64,000 bases of DNA from Synchiropus splendidus. Taxonomy: Eukaryota > Chordata > Actinopteri > Syngnathiformes > Callionymidae. Below the pieces are notes generated by a model that worked only from the letters and a program-made list of their open reading frames with translations, was not told the DNA's origin and made no database searches. Positions 13,729-26,279 of the stretch are shown here, one piece after another. A program made the position numbers and the translations under genes. The first letter of the stretch is position 1. The number at the start of each line of letters is the position of its first letter. The stretch lies in NCBI RefSeq assembly GCF_027744825.2, contig NC_071349.1, positions 6,076,001 to 6,140,000 of the forward strand, written 5' to 3'.

Positions 13729-14299
13729 GTGTTGTAGAACTCGAGATTGGTCTTGGTCTTGAAAACACTTTTAGAGGGTCTCAGTCTCGTCTTGGTCTCA
13801 AATGTATTTTTACTTGGTCTTATCTCGGACTGGTTGGACTTGGCATTCAAGATCGCTTGAAACCAGCACAGAAAACTATCATAATTGGTAAGCATAATAA
13901 GTAGGAGAAGGATTCCGGCTTTTTCTTCTTTTTTTTTTTTTTTTTTTGACAATTATCAGGGGTCTCAAACTGATCCACAAAAGGGTTTTTTTGTTGCAAC
14001 TAGGCAGGAGGATACTCAAAGAGCCAAAGGTTTCTGAAGACAGTTAATTGTCAAACTGGTTCTGTTTGTTTCAGCTGAGTTTCACTTTAGCTCAGTGCCT
14101 GCTGCCACTGCGACTCACTTATGGATCTATTTGAGACTCCTTATATATACTGTACTGTCTTGGTCTAGTCTCGGTCTCGACCTATAGTTTGGTCTCCTCT
14201 TGGTCCTGATCTCCGAATGGCTCAGTCTTGTGTCGGTCTCGATACCCTCAGGTCTCAATAATGTCTTGGTCTCGGTTAGTGCCATATTAACTACAACAC
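13729..14299. mobile_element. Inverted-repeat DNA element with GGTCTCG-rich ends, carrying a nested repeat
   Basis: The ends are inverted: GTGTTGTAG at 13729-13737 and CTACAACAC at 14291-14299. Both arms are packed with TTGGTCTCG/TCTCGGTCT phrases. Inside, after a T-run, a CAGGGGTCTCAAACT end at 13957-13971 matches the terminus of the hAT-like MITE at 42929, suggesting a nested insertion. No transposase frame. Confidence 0.65.
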
Positions 14300-14539
14300 T
14301 AGCATTGATACCCTGGAATCACACGCAGGTTTAGGCCCTGTCCTCGCAGAGACAGAGTCGCTTGTATTCGCTCAAGTTACAGTAGTTGAAACTCAACATC
14401 TTGTGGAAAACAATGAATATCATATGAGGTGTTGTTACTCCCATTCAAAGATGTCTTAACCATTTCATTTGTTGGTCAGTGAACATCGCGCATCCTTGAT
14501 GTTTCTTAGGTCTAGCGGCTCCTCAAGCATGCGACTGAT

Positions 14540-15135
14540 ACCCAGGCGTGGATATTTACCATCCTGCCTGCATCCTGCCGTGATGGCGATGGAGTGAGCG
14601 AAGGGCAACGCGGTCAATCAGAGTCCAGCACCACGGCGCTGTGACGTTAAGTCCCTGATTTGACTTTGATGCTCCAATTTGCTGCTGATGAATAATTGTC
14701 TGCTCCGCTGAGAACTTGTGGGAGTCAAGTGTCTTCTGCTGGCTCTCCATGCAAATGGCGGATATTTGGCTCCTTCAAATCACCACGGCGGCCCCCTCTA
14801 CGTGCGCCTCCCGCTTCCGTGAGTAAACTGACCAATTAGCCGCGTTTGAAGAAGCCATTTTTGATTAGAACAATCAGCCCACCCCCCACCCCCCTCACCC
14901 CCCATGATTGTCCTCCTGATTAGATGAGTCGTCACTTGAGAAGTTGTGGGCGATTTTAATCCATATGGGTGAAAAGTAGGATAATTGTCTAATCTATTCT
15001 CCATGGTTTGGCACTTGGATTAAAATCCCTCCATATTGTGGATGGTGATGACCTCATTCAGTCCCTGAAACTTCCCGAGTGGTCGACTGATTCAAGCGCT
15101 CAGGTGCGGAGGCCAGAAGATCCACCCATGGACTG
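14540..15135. promoter_or_regulatory. Candidate conserved non-coding element
   Basis: Long unique block with octamer-like CATGCAAATGGCGG near 14748, CCTGATTAGATGAG, GGATAATTGTCTAATC and CTTGGATTAAAATCC strings. Two 60-odd-codon minus frames have no signature. It lies between an inverted-repeat element and the minisatellite. Confidence 0.45.
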
Positions 15136-15149
15136 ACGCCCACGACAAG

Positions 15150-15545
15150 CTGTATATACTGAAACAAAATTATTGTACTTAAATTATACTTAAACTTTTT
15201 TGTTTATATACCGAAACAAAATTATTATACTGAAAAAAATTTTTTTTTGTTTATGTACTGAAATAAAGTCATTATACTTGGAATATACTAACACTTTTTT
15301 GTTTATATACTTAAACAAAATGATTATACTTAAATTATACATACATACATTGTTTATATACTGAAACAAAATTATTGTACTTAAATTATACTTAAACTTT
15401 TTTTTGTTTATATACTGAAACAAAATTATTGTACTTAAATTATACTTAAACTTTTTTTTTGTTTATATACCGAAACAAAATTATTATACTTAAATGATAC
15501 TGAAACTTTTTTGTTTATATACTTAAAAACATTTTAAAAATTATA
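15150..15545. repeat. Minisatellite, about eight units of about 52 bp
   Basis: Units begin GTTTATATACTGAAACAAAA, continue with ATTATTGTACTTAAATTATA and end in an A/C patch and T-run. Units diverge in T-run length and a few substitutions; one carries a CATACATACAT insertion. Confidence 0.9.
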
Positions 15546-15589
15546 ATGCAAAGTGTTTTTTAAGATCCAATCTGTCGCTTTGAGTCTAC

Positions 15590-15929
15590 GTTTTTATTTT
15601 AGCTGTATTGTCTGTGCTGGGTTTGAGAACTGCAGCCTGGAATTCCAGCCCCACATGACAGCGTCGGTGTTCTTGTGTAATTACACATGATCAATGGAGC
15701 ACAAAGGTCCCGCCCATCCTGAGGGTCAGAATTAAACCCTCGTTAACACTATAGACCTGTTAATGACTGAAAGACTGAGAGCAAGTGACGAACGAGAAGC
15801 CTGATTAAACCATGAATTAGCATGTTTGCGCGTTGCTAGCGTTTCAAGCCTGGAGCCGCTCGGATTGAAAACAAGCAAATTACTGCGTGTGATCACAGTG
15901 AAGATGCTTTAATAACTTGATGGCCGCAC
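15590..15929. promoter_or_regulatory. Candidate conserved element with a homeodomain palindrome
   Basis: TGTGTAATTACACA at 15674-15687 is a perfect 14-bp palindrome around the TAATTA homeodomain core. CATGATCAATGG, CCTGTTAATGACTG, CCTGATTAAACC and CATGAATTAGCATG follow. The block is unique and flanked by repeats and AT-rich DNA. Confidence 0.4.
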
Positions 15930-18139
15930 TTTTTTGTTGTCTGCAAACTCATTTATTGATTTTTTTTTTTTTTTTTTCAGTTTCCTTTCCGGTGATGTTG
16001 GGAGCAGAGTCTGTATCCGCTACATAGGACAACCACTCACACCTACATGCAGTTAAGAATCCTCCCTTCACCTGTGGGAGGAAAGCAGAGTGTTCCAGAC
16101 CCACACATGCAGGGGACAACACACATCACAATAGCTGGCCAAATGACTCGCTAAAATAAGTGAATCCTAGTTTGTCCGTCTGTAGCTATGACATGAATGT
16201 GCAGGTGTGGACCCCAACAACGAACAGATCCTGTTTTTGTTGCGAGTGCATATTATGAAACATGAGCAATTAAGATCACTAAGATAAGACAGAATTTCTG
16301 AATAGTGAAGATGAATATGAATCAAGAAGTGCAGTGTAGTCACGACCATAAAGTTCAGTGTAATTTTTTTTCAGTTATTACTAGGACAACAGTAAATATG
16401 GTTGTATAAATTTCTCTTTTTTTCTTCTTAACATGCATTTCTTGTTTCTCAAAATACAGTGACATAATTAACATTATATTTTTAAATAATATGCCTTTAT
16501 ATTCTAAGGCTGATCCATAGTTTTATTGTGATTTATATTCAAATAATATAAATCAGCCTTACTTACGTTTAATATTTTTAGGTTTATTTCATCCAATTTT
16601 ACTATATATTTTGGATATTTTTCCATCGTGTTTTGAAGTCCTCGCTGTCTTTCTTCTGGCATGAGGCCCCTCACAACGGCCAGTTTATATATAATGTGGC
16701 CCTTTAGGAAATTGTATTGCCCACCTCTGCTTTAAACCAACCTGGCTGAGTGCATCTAAGTTGTTGGAAGTTGTGAACAATATGAATGAAGATTCCAGAG
16801 GCTTAGCAATGGTTTTTGAGGAAGAAGAGCAGGTTCATGCTCTATGTGCACATCATTCTGAAACCGATTGTTCGTGTCATTCCATGCAGAGAGACCAGGA
16901 CATTGAGTCCAATTGCAACACGTGCTCCTGATTTTACATGCAGTGGAGAGAAAAACAAACTATTGAGTTTGAGGCTCTTTGTCTCTTTTGTTGACAGTTG
17001 AGGTAGAGCAGGCAAAGCTGTTCTTCCATGCCATCACCATCATGGAGTTGTCATCAACGTCAACATGCTTATTTCAGCAGCTTTTTACTTTATATTTCCA
17101 AGCTTCTGAATACAATTAAATACTCAGGAGATCCGTTTTGTTGATGGATGTGGAGTATCTAAAGCACCGAGATCATCGGCAGGTGTGTGAGCCCATGTTA
17201 GCAACCATGCTAATGGTATTGTCCCATCCTGAATCTAAGAAGAACTAATGATCAAAACGACCTGCGTGAAGGTGGTTGAAGACGAATCTACACATCTGCA
17301 GACCATTGTCGTTGTGTGTTTATGTGTTCACAGCAGACATCGGCTAAGACCGAGGTCCACTGAATCATGTCACACATAGGACTTCTGGATTATATATTGT
17401 GTTACCAGACCGTCTTCATGTATGAGGAGTGGCTTGTTTATTTCCAGTGCCTAGCTGAAGCTAGCGCATCCACACATCCCCCTGTCCGATCACACGCAAG
17501 CTAAATGGCTACATGCAGGCTTATTCAAGCTATTAGCCGTATTAACCAGGTTGTATAGTCAGGCTTAGAGAATTCAGATTCTTCGCCCCCAGCCGCTCAA
17601 AGCTGTTTACATGGATTTTAAAAGGCAGAAGTTGCATGCAACAATTTGATTTTCTGGGCCGTCGGGTAAACGTGGTCGCAGACTGATCAGAGAGGGACAT
17701 TAGTGCAACACAAAATAGTAATTTATTACATTTTTAGATATACAATACATAAATGTTAACTTACTTTCTTCCATGCAAGTTTCTGAAGCGGTTGCTTTGT
17801 TTTTAGCTGTTTGTTTACGTTTTTGTTGGACATTCGTAGCTAAGGCTGTTGACTAGTCTGAACTTTCAGCTCAGCTCTTTCATGTATAGCAGGCGACGTG
17901 ATCACAGCATAGCACTGAAGACGTTTATTTATTTTTTATTTTTCTCATTTAGTAATAATAATAATTTCAGATTGATCTTACATATATGTATCATTATTTA
18001 TTCATTTCAAAATGCTAAACATCTGCGAATAAATGATTTCTTCTTATTCGACAGAACAAGCCTCACTTTCAAAACAGTTTTACTATTGCGTAAGGTTTGT
18101 AGTTTGTTCAAGTTGAATATTGTTGTGGGGAAAGTGAAT
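15930..18139. other. Intergenic, AT-rich, nothing recognised
   Basis: Includes a T-run at about 15960-15977. No gene or clear repeat was seen. Confidence 0.5.
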
Positions 18140-18810
18140 TGAGCGATTCAGCCTCTAAGTGATCCGTGACTGAGGGGAGTGGCTGTTCCCTCCCTGACAC
18201 TCTGCGTTTCTGGATCTTTTTGATTGTTTCTACAAGGAGACGCTTCAACTGTCACGACCTCACACGGTGCGTCCGGTGGTGTCCAGCTGTAGATTCTAGT
18301 GTATTGACCTCTAAAGCCCTGATCAATGGCCTCATCAATACGGCAGCATAAGCAGACGGCAGAAGTGCGACACAAAGCTGGGATTACTGCTGATTAGGGC
18401 AGTTTTAACATGTCCTGCTGATGAAAGCGAGTCTGTCGGCTAATGAGCTCTGAAGTGTGGCTGGCTCCACGCAGCACAGCCAGTGGACGCGGCCGCCAGC
18501 CCAAACTACATCCACAAAAGAGTCTGGGGCTCTTTGGTAGGGGCGGCTGCACGGTGAAAAAGAGCCCGACTTCCCTTTGGCTGAGCCACCACCCCCTGCT
18601 GGGCGGAGTCAATGTGGCCTTTCTATGCCTTCGTATGACCAGCTGGCTTCGGCAGGGCAAATAAACACTGGAGAGCCTGCGGCCAGCCCCCCTTTTGTCC
18701 CATGTGGATTGGGCTCTAATTGGCCTGGCCGGGACAAATTCTCAGCGTGATTGCTATTTGCACTGATGAGGTTTTAACAGAGTGTTAATACACAAGTGAT
18801 CCAGTTAATA
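18140..18810. promoter_or_regulatory. Candidate conserved non-coding element with a forkhead site
   Basis: Unique, fairly GC-rich block. AAATAAACA at 18659-18667 is a perfect forkhead core (TGTTTATTT on the other strand). Nearby strings CTCTAATTGGCC, GCGTGATTGCTATTTGC and GAGTGTTAATACAC add homeodomain-like cores. No gene signal. Confidence 0.4.
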
Positions 18811-21800
18811 ACCAGCTAACGTTGGTCTGCTACGAGATTAGAACGAGAAGTTTACGTCAGCTTAAGACATTCAGCCTTGTCAACACAGCTACGACTACTG
18901 TAGCCAAACACTGGCTCGACAGGAAAGTCAGTCACCCACCGATCGCACAAGAAACATTTGCTTTAAACATTAGGTTTGCGCCTACAATAAACTCGATATT
19001 GATACTTTTCAATAACAAAAAAATGACAAATACTTAAAAAGCATAAAAACATTTTCATTCACATAAAAAAAAAACAAGACCACAGTTCAGTTAAACACAA
19101 TAAATGAAATATTAAGGACATGAAAAAGATAATACTTCAAATCATAAAAAAGACAATAAAGTTTTCACTAAGGCAAATAGTCTAAATATAAGTTAACCTA
19201 AATATAAGTCATAGGTACTTGAACCTTACAGATGAACTGGTTACTTTTAGAGCATCAGGATTATACTTATATTTCTTTTTCAAACAACGCTGGTAGAGTA
19301 GGACGTAACTTCTTCAGTTTAGTTGCAGGTCGATTTCTCTGCGCTAGTCTGCATTTGCGAGTTGTGGAAGTAAGCTAAAGGCTGCTAGCCACAGCTAATT
19401 GCTAATTTAAAAATAAATAAATAAATAAAAAAACTATCAACATTCATTGAGGGTTAGCAGCTATTAGCCACAGTGAATAACAAAACTACGAACAGTATTG
19501 TGGGTTATCAGCCACACTAACATCATTCATCAGTTTAATATAGTATTGTACATGACAAACCTGACAGAAGTTGTCATGACGACCAGGTGTCTGCTGCTAC
19601 GCTGCCTGGTGAGTGCCCACAGAGGACATGGGCACAGTACCAGCAATGCTATGGAAAATTAATATATCGAGACATGGCATTTGACTATCGATACTTTTTG
19701 GAGTATGAATCATTTTGACAACCTTAGCACGTATTAAAGCTCATAGGCCACGCAGTCGCGTTAACTGTGGGAGTGAAGTGCTGTCACAAGGTCGAGTATT
19801 TGCACAAACCACAGCAAAACCTTCAGTGACAGGCCTGAAGCATGACTCCGACAGGGGAATCCTCTTGCTGCCACTGCTCCTTTTTCATAAAATAAGATGC
19901 CAGGCTTGTTCATGGTGCCATGTTGGGCCTTGACCAGCAACCCATGAGTGTCGATGGGCAACCCCAGATTGAAGAACACATTGGTTAGCAGTCAGTGTGA
20001 AACACAAACTAATACTAAGATGTCATGAATGGTGTCAGACTGAATGCTTTAGAGAGTTCACTGGACATCTGTAGGCTCTGTCCAAATCATGGAGACCACA
20101 CAGAACAGAAGAAGCATTGGTGAATAGAAACAGTAAGAATGAGTCGGACAAATGTAGGTATGCGTGTGCAGGACTCCCCTTGCCCCCTTTTGGTCTTAGA
20201 CCCCTGACCACTGCTTCTCAAGTGGAGAAGAGGGCAAAGAAACATGGGATTTGGACGTAATCCTGTTTGTCTCCGGGGTCACATGCTCAACGCAGTCCAT
20301 CAGCTACAGTTGGGAAGTTTATTCGGGTGGGGGTTCAATTGGAATTCCCCCTGGAGAGTGTCTGCTGTTGAATGCTGTGGAGGAGACAGGTTGTTGCAAG
20401 ATGACAATTGAATAGAAAGTGGGTGGTCCTCCTTGGCCCCTGTGGCCCTCTGGGACTGGTATATTGAGACTCTTGCTTGTTTAGAACGGAGGGGGGGGGG
20501 CGAGTGTTATATTTGATGAAATGATTAAAACCTTCTGGACGTCATTTGTCAGACTATTGGTTGTCTGGTTCATTTGAGTTTCCTTAGCAAATGAACGATG
20601 CTCAGCGACGCTCCGTGCGATGTGTACATTTCATCTACTCGCCACTCATTTTCACGTGTGCCCTGAGCAACACACGCTGATCTTATCCATGGCCTGCCTG
20701 CATTGAGCGACTCTCCAACTCTGGCCCTATGAAGCCGTAATCTGCAGACTGGCAGCTGGCCATTACCGTGGCAACGCTCAACTGGAAGAAAGCTGCTTGA
20801 AAAGAGTTCAAAAGTAATAATGGAGGTTGTGAAGGACAGCGATGAACCCTTTTGTTGGATAATTGCGTGTTTCAATTTATAGTTCAAGAATTAAAAACAA
20901 AACAAAAAAAAAAAAACTGACCCAGATGCTCTGGATTGGAGAAATTAAAGAAGTGGTTTGGTTGTGAAGTCAGTTCTAAATGAAAGTTATTATCTCGCCA
21001 AGCAGACTCCAACACACCTCTGAAGAAGAATGTCCTTGAGGTCAAGCTGTTTCTCACCGTACACGGCCATTTCAGTGTTCCACACATCGCTGTTCATACT
21101 GATATTTTCTCACAATACATTCATCTCTCAAGTTAAAGAGCAAATTGAGTCAAGTATTTTTGTTCTCTGGCTGCTATCGTTGATCTGATTTTTGCGCTGC
21201 TGAATACTTTGTTTTTTTTAAACAATTAAAATATGATTTTTCTACAAGTTGAGTGTTTTAAATCAGATTTAGATTCTTTAATAATTTTTATTTTCGTGCC
21301 ATATATAGCTTTGGTAAAGAGGTTGAGATGACCGAGAAGCTGCTGAACCAAATATGATGGTCAGCAGACGAGGAGAGGGCAAAATCCAAACTTCTAAGTT
21401 CTGAGTGACAATTTGAATGAGCTGAATGAAAATGAGCTCTTCAAAAAACAGAACTGCGTCTGGCGTCCATACAAATTTGCTGAAAATGGTGCAGTACACA
21501 AGCCTGTCACCTCTGTTACGGCGAGTTTAGCGCTCCAGGTTGGTCTCCCATGTCAAAGTGGCACAGTGCAAAAAGGGTGAGTGTCAGGCAGAGCGGGCGG
21601 CTCAAAACAAACCCTACTGAGTCAAAATCAAATATACAAAGTAGGATTCACAAAACCATTCCAGACCAGTTATCACTGCTTTTGGTGCTGCTACCCTCCA
21701 AGACATGGATAAAAAGTGTGGTAAAAATGGCCAAAGACTGCAGAATAGTTGATGTAAGCTTAGTGTTTTAGGGTGTAGCAGAAAGTCAGTACAATGGAGA

Positions 21801-21899
21801 TTAAATATATATACTTAAATATATTTTACCATGTTGTAGACAGGAAGAGAAATAGTGTGGGTTTTGAAAAAAGTATGTGAACAACGTGTGGCACTGAGA
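18811..21899. other. Intergenic with possible old repeat remnants
   Basis: Non-coding. (AAAT)n lies near 19408-19425. A G-run near 20492-20500 follows sequence resembling retroelement text that I cannot classify. An exact Gli-like 9-mer TGGGTGGTC lies at 20420-20428, with no supporting context. A unique stretch at 20580-20830 is open for 105 codons on the minus strand, with no signature. Confidence 0.45.
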
Positions 21900-23690
21900 A
21901 GGGAGTCAGACAGGATTATGAGTTTAGAGCTGGACAAAGGAGTCAGCGATAGCCCCCCACAGGCAGGATGTCAGCAGAAGGAGAAAGAAGTTCTGGAATA
22001 AAATAGAAGAGATACAGCGCGTTCCTCTGAGGGAGAGAATAGTGATAGGAGCAGCGGCTATGTCAGTGAAAGAAACTGAGGAGATGAGGAAGTGTTGGGT
22101 AGGTATGGAGTCAAGGACATAAACTCCAGGGCCAGATGGAGGTGGACTTTGCTCAGAGAAGGAGAAGGCAGTGGTGAACACATACTTCCGGAAGCGAGAG
22201 AAACACAAGAGTGGAGGGAGGACGTCAATGGTAGATTACAATATGTGCTGAAGTATGAATCTGACAGATAGTTGACTGTAAGTTGGTGCTGGTGGTGTGT
22301 GTTGCTAGGCAGCATAAGCTTTTGATCTGTAGAATGAGGTTGTTGACTAGAAAAAGGAAAATGAAGGCAAAGCCCAAGATTCAAGGTGGGAGTTGAGAGA
22401 ATGTTGTTCAGAGTTCAGGGAAAAGTTAACACAGGCTTTGGGTGGACAGGAAGAACTGTCAGAGGAGTGGAAAAGCACAGCAGAAGTTAGGAGTCTAACA
22501 GCAGAGAAAGTGATGGCGTATTGGGAAGAGAAAGGAGGATAAGATGACTTGGTGGTGGAGCGATGAGGTCCTGGAGTGGATCTGGACATAGAAGGAATCA
22601 AAGAAACTCTAGGATAAACACAGAGATGGGGAGAGCAGACAGAAGAGTTGGAGTGTAGGCCAAGAGAGAGGTTGCTAAGGCAGCAGCTTATAGTGAGTTA
22701 TATGGGAGACTGGATAGCAGGGAAGGAGAGAAGGGTGTATTCAGGACAGCCAGGCAGAAGAGAGCAGGGAAGGACGCGCAACAGGTGACACTGATCATGG
22801 AAAGGGACATGTGTTATCAAGAGAATGCAGTGTCAGAGGAAGATGGAGTAGCACTTCAGGGACCAGATGAATGAAGAGATGACTGATAAATGTGAAATAG
22901 TGGACCAGGTAGTTGAGGAAATCTGAAAGGAAGACGAATTGTGGTTTTGTATGAGGAAGCCCTCATGTGAGGGTTGTGCAGGACATGTTTGCTGGAGGAG
23001 TGACAGAGGGGTTCTTGTTTACTGTTGTTGTGGACAGACTGACAGGGTTAGGGAGGAGTCTTCATGGACTACGATGTTTGCTGACAATATAGAGATCTGT
23101 TGCGAGTGTAAAGATGAGTTGGTGGAGAAGCTGGAGGGGAGAGGAATGAGTCTCAGTCGCAGCAAGACAGAATGCACGTTTGTATGAATGAGAGAAAGTA
23201 AAGGGGGACGGTGAAGATGAGGTTGTGAAAAGACATGCGCTCAAGTACTTCAAAACGGTCATAATAGAGGAGACGACTAGCTGCCACAGAAGAGTGAAAG
23301 GGCTAGCTAGAGTGAAAGGGAAGCCCTATAGGACTGTAGAGAGACCTGCCATGATGTACGGTTTATAGATAGTGGCACGTAAATGCAGGAAGCAAGCGAG
23401 AAGAAGAAGAAGAGCTGAAGATGCTCAGGTTTTCATTGGGAGTGGAGTTGGAAGGACAAGACTAGAAACCAGGATATCAGAGTGGCAGCCCGTGTTGAAA
23501 GGTTTGGAGGGACGGGGAACATGAAAAAATGGACCCAGGCAAATGAAGGCGAGGAAGACAACCGTTTAGGTTTATGGATGTGATAAAGGAAGATTGTGAC
23601 TAGAGCGGGTGGTGAGGAAAGGCTAAGGTGGTGGAAGACTTGCTGTGGCCACCTGTGAAGGGGAAAACACTGAAAGCAGAAGAAGAACTG
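21900..23690 (+). mobile_element. Decayed non-LTR retrotransposon (RTE-like LINE), reverse-transcriptase part
   Basis: In broken frames the plus strand encodes recognisable LINE text: an FADN motif in place of the catalytic FADD near 23077, then GMSLSRSKTE, a GDGVVKRHALKYF segment, and RPAMMYGL near 23325 before a stop. Order and spacing match the C-terminal half of reverse transcriptases common in fish RTE-like elements. Multiple stops and frameshifts show it is dead. The region before about 22900 is assigned more weakly, by A/G-rich style and fragments. Family name is by memory, not a search. Confidence 0.65.
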
Positions 23691-23929
23691 ACATCTTCCT
23701 CATTTTATTTTGTCCACGTGGTTCTTACCGTTGGCACTCTGCATTTCTGTACCATGTGAAAAATGAATCTTGACTTTTAACCTCTTACTGTGATGATTCT
23801 TCAGCTTGAAAAAATAATGCCTACCTGAGAGAAAACTACAGAGTTTCCATTTCTCTTTTTTAATTTCTACGCTCATCGTTGACTTGAGGATCTTTTACAT
23901 TTAAGCGGATCCAAACAGCTGTTTTGGAT

Positions 23930-24420
23930 GTCAGTAAAGTGACATATTTTGGAGCTATATCATGACAAATCTCATCAAACGCTGGCGGACAGCCGCCTCA
24001 GGGGCCAAACACAGCAGCGGCTCCGTGGGGGTTTTGGTGCGGGAATGGATTTTTGAATTGGCTGAACTAATTTCCTTAAAGAAGAGTTTGTGGGACTTAA
24101 TGAGGCATCACTAATGGAGGTCCCACAATCAGCGGCGCCATGCTGGAAGCACCCTGGCAGCACAGAGCGGCCATTGATTCTTGCTTCAAACCTCTTGAGT
24201 TCCTAATCAGCTTCTTTGGTTGGACGTTTCAGGCCTGACAAACCTATTGTGGCTCCGTGTCACCGGAGGTCAGTAGTTATTAGTGGCGACTGAAAACAGT
24301 TTCTCCAACTACTTATGAGCCGCTTGAATAACATGCATAGGGGGACTTGGAGGGGGGATTACTGGCCGAGGAGCCGGTCTGGCCAGCGCCGAGGAGAATG
24401 TGACATGGTTTTCTAATAAG
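23930..24420. promoter_or_regulatory. Candidate conserved non-coding element
   Basis: Unique block of balanced composition directly after a LINE remnant. Strings include GAACTAATTTCC, GGCATCACTAATGG, CGGCCATTGATTC, CCTAATCAGC, AGTTATTAGTGGC and GAATAACATGCATAG. No gene signal. Confidence 0.4.
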
Positions 24421-25539
24421 GGATGTGCCCCCCCCCCCCCACACTCCTAACCTGCCCATCCAATCCCTCCCTCATCATCTGCACTTGTGCAGAAACTATT
24501 GAATCATCATCAAAAGCTTTCGCCATGTAACATTTAAAATAGCTCAAACTCTATTCATACCCTTGCAGTTAAAGGGAAACATGCCGCTGACAAGAAATTG
24601 GACACTTGGTTTGATCGGTGGAATGTAATTCTAGGAAGTAAAATCCAGCAACATAAAAGAATTGGACTTATCTATATTAGCATTGAGTGAAAGCTTCATG
24701 CAGTCTACTTTTATTTCCTGGATAGGAGAAGGGCTGTAGTCTTCAGGACACACAACCACTCACACGCACCTGTGTCCTGCATCCTCAGTCTCTCACCCTA
24801 AACCTAACCATCCAAAACAAACAGCTAACCTTAACCAGGACTCTTAACCAAACTAATGATAATATCCCACTTATTTTGAAGTGAAGTCAGAGCAAAGTAA
24901 CGGTACAGAAGTGAAGCTGTCTTCTGTTTACACTTGCTTTGTTATTAATGTATTTGTTGAAATTAAACACTATTTTATTTCAGTGTTATTCAAATTAATT
25001 TGATTTTTATGTGTGTCTTAACATGCACATAACATTCTTGTAAGCCTTTTTATGTTTTATTTTCTTCATATTTCCAATTGTGCATTTTGTTCAATGACAA
25101 CACTTTAAGCGTACTCATGAACATGAGCTTCTATATAAGGCAATATATACATTTTTTTGCACACCATTTAAAAACCTGTCAAGATACAATTGTATCTTGG
25201 CTGTGTTTAGTGTGTGCAGTTTTAGCAGCTATACAGACATGTCATAGCTTTTTCACTATTTAATGTGAGCATCTGGAATGTGTTACCTTGCTTTGTTTGT
25301 TTGACAAAAATCATGTGGGTAAGTTGAATTATTGGAATTGAATTATTTACCCTAAATAAATGTTTGTTTGTTTTTGCATATTTGTGTGTGTATCTTTGCT
25401 TGAATGATGCAGCTAACCAACAACAGGCTTTTTCTTTGCTGGCTGCTATCAGCTGCAGAGCTGCTGTGGCGTTCTCTGACCTTCCTGAAGTGACTCTGTA
25501 GGAAGATGATTATTGGTGGGTTTTTTTTCACCTAAAATG
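24421..25539. other. Intergenic, nothing recognised
   Basis: Starts with a C13-scale homopolymer at about 24428-24440, then ordinary AT-rich non-coding DNA. Confidence 0.5.
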
Positions 25540-25860
25540 AGTGAAATTGTGAGACTTGGGCAAAGACTTGTATACGCGCAGTGATTAATTCAACTAAACA
25601 AATTCATTAGAGGTGGGTTTGTGGGGAGACGCGGGGTCTCCTTGGCAGAGTACAAGGGCACCACACTAATTAAAATCCGTCCGTGTGTGTCTGAGAACCT
25701 GCATTCATCCGCGCGTCCAATGAAAAGCTGCTCTCCCTCGAATCGTTTCACACGGGGCAAGATTTCAGACACTTCCTGGAATAAAGGGACGGAAACTTGT
25801 GTTTCGGCACTTTTGTCTTTTAATGCTGAAAGTTTCGATTTCAGTCGATCTTGTAGTATT
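25540..25860. promoter_or_regulatory. Candidate conserved non-coding element
   Basis: Unique block open on both strands for about 100 codons (minus 25590-25907, plus 25621-25929), without protein signature. It carries CAGTGATTAATTC, CACACTAATTAAAATCC and CGTCCAATGAAAAG strings. Confidence 0.35.
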
Positions 25861-26279
25861 AAGGTGCCTACACAGTTTTCCCTGCATCTCCTCAGTATTT
25901 TTGACAATTTATTTAAAAACCTATTTTAAAAGATTCATTTTCACTTTATTTTTTTTTTCCTTTTTATTAGCAAACCATTTTAATATTAAGTATTATTTAA
26001 AAGATATAGAATTTCTATTCATGTTGTTAATTTCCTCCTTTTATAAAATGTCTTCTACAAACTCTTCTAGTTTTTCATAATATCTCAACTTGTCTCCCAT
26101 TTTATACATGTTTTCTTCTTTTATACATGTCTTGTCCAATATGTTCATTTTAAAATATTCTGATATTAGTCACCTTAAATAAACATTTTCCCTCTAAAAC
26201 TCCTCTAAACTTCCTGCTAAAATGCTGCTTATGAAGTGCCTTAAAAATTGCATTTTTCCTGTATTTTTATTTGACTTTC

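Noticed and set aside
20280..20560. Retroelement end with polypurine tract (G-run at 20492-20500)
   Set aside because: The text is suggestive, but no terminal repeat pair or coding motif could be established.
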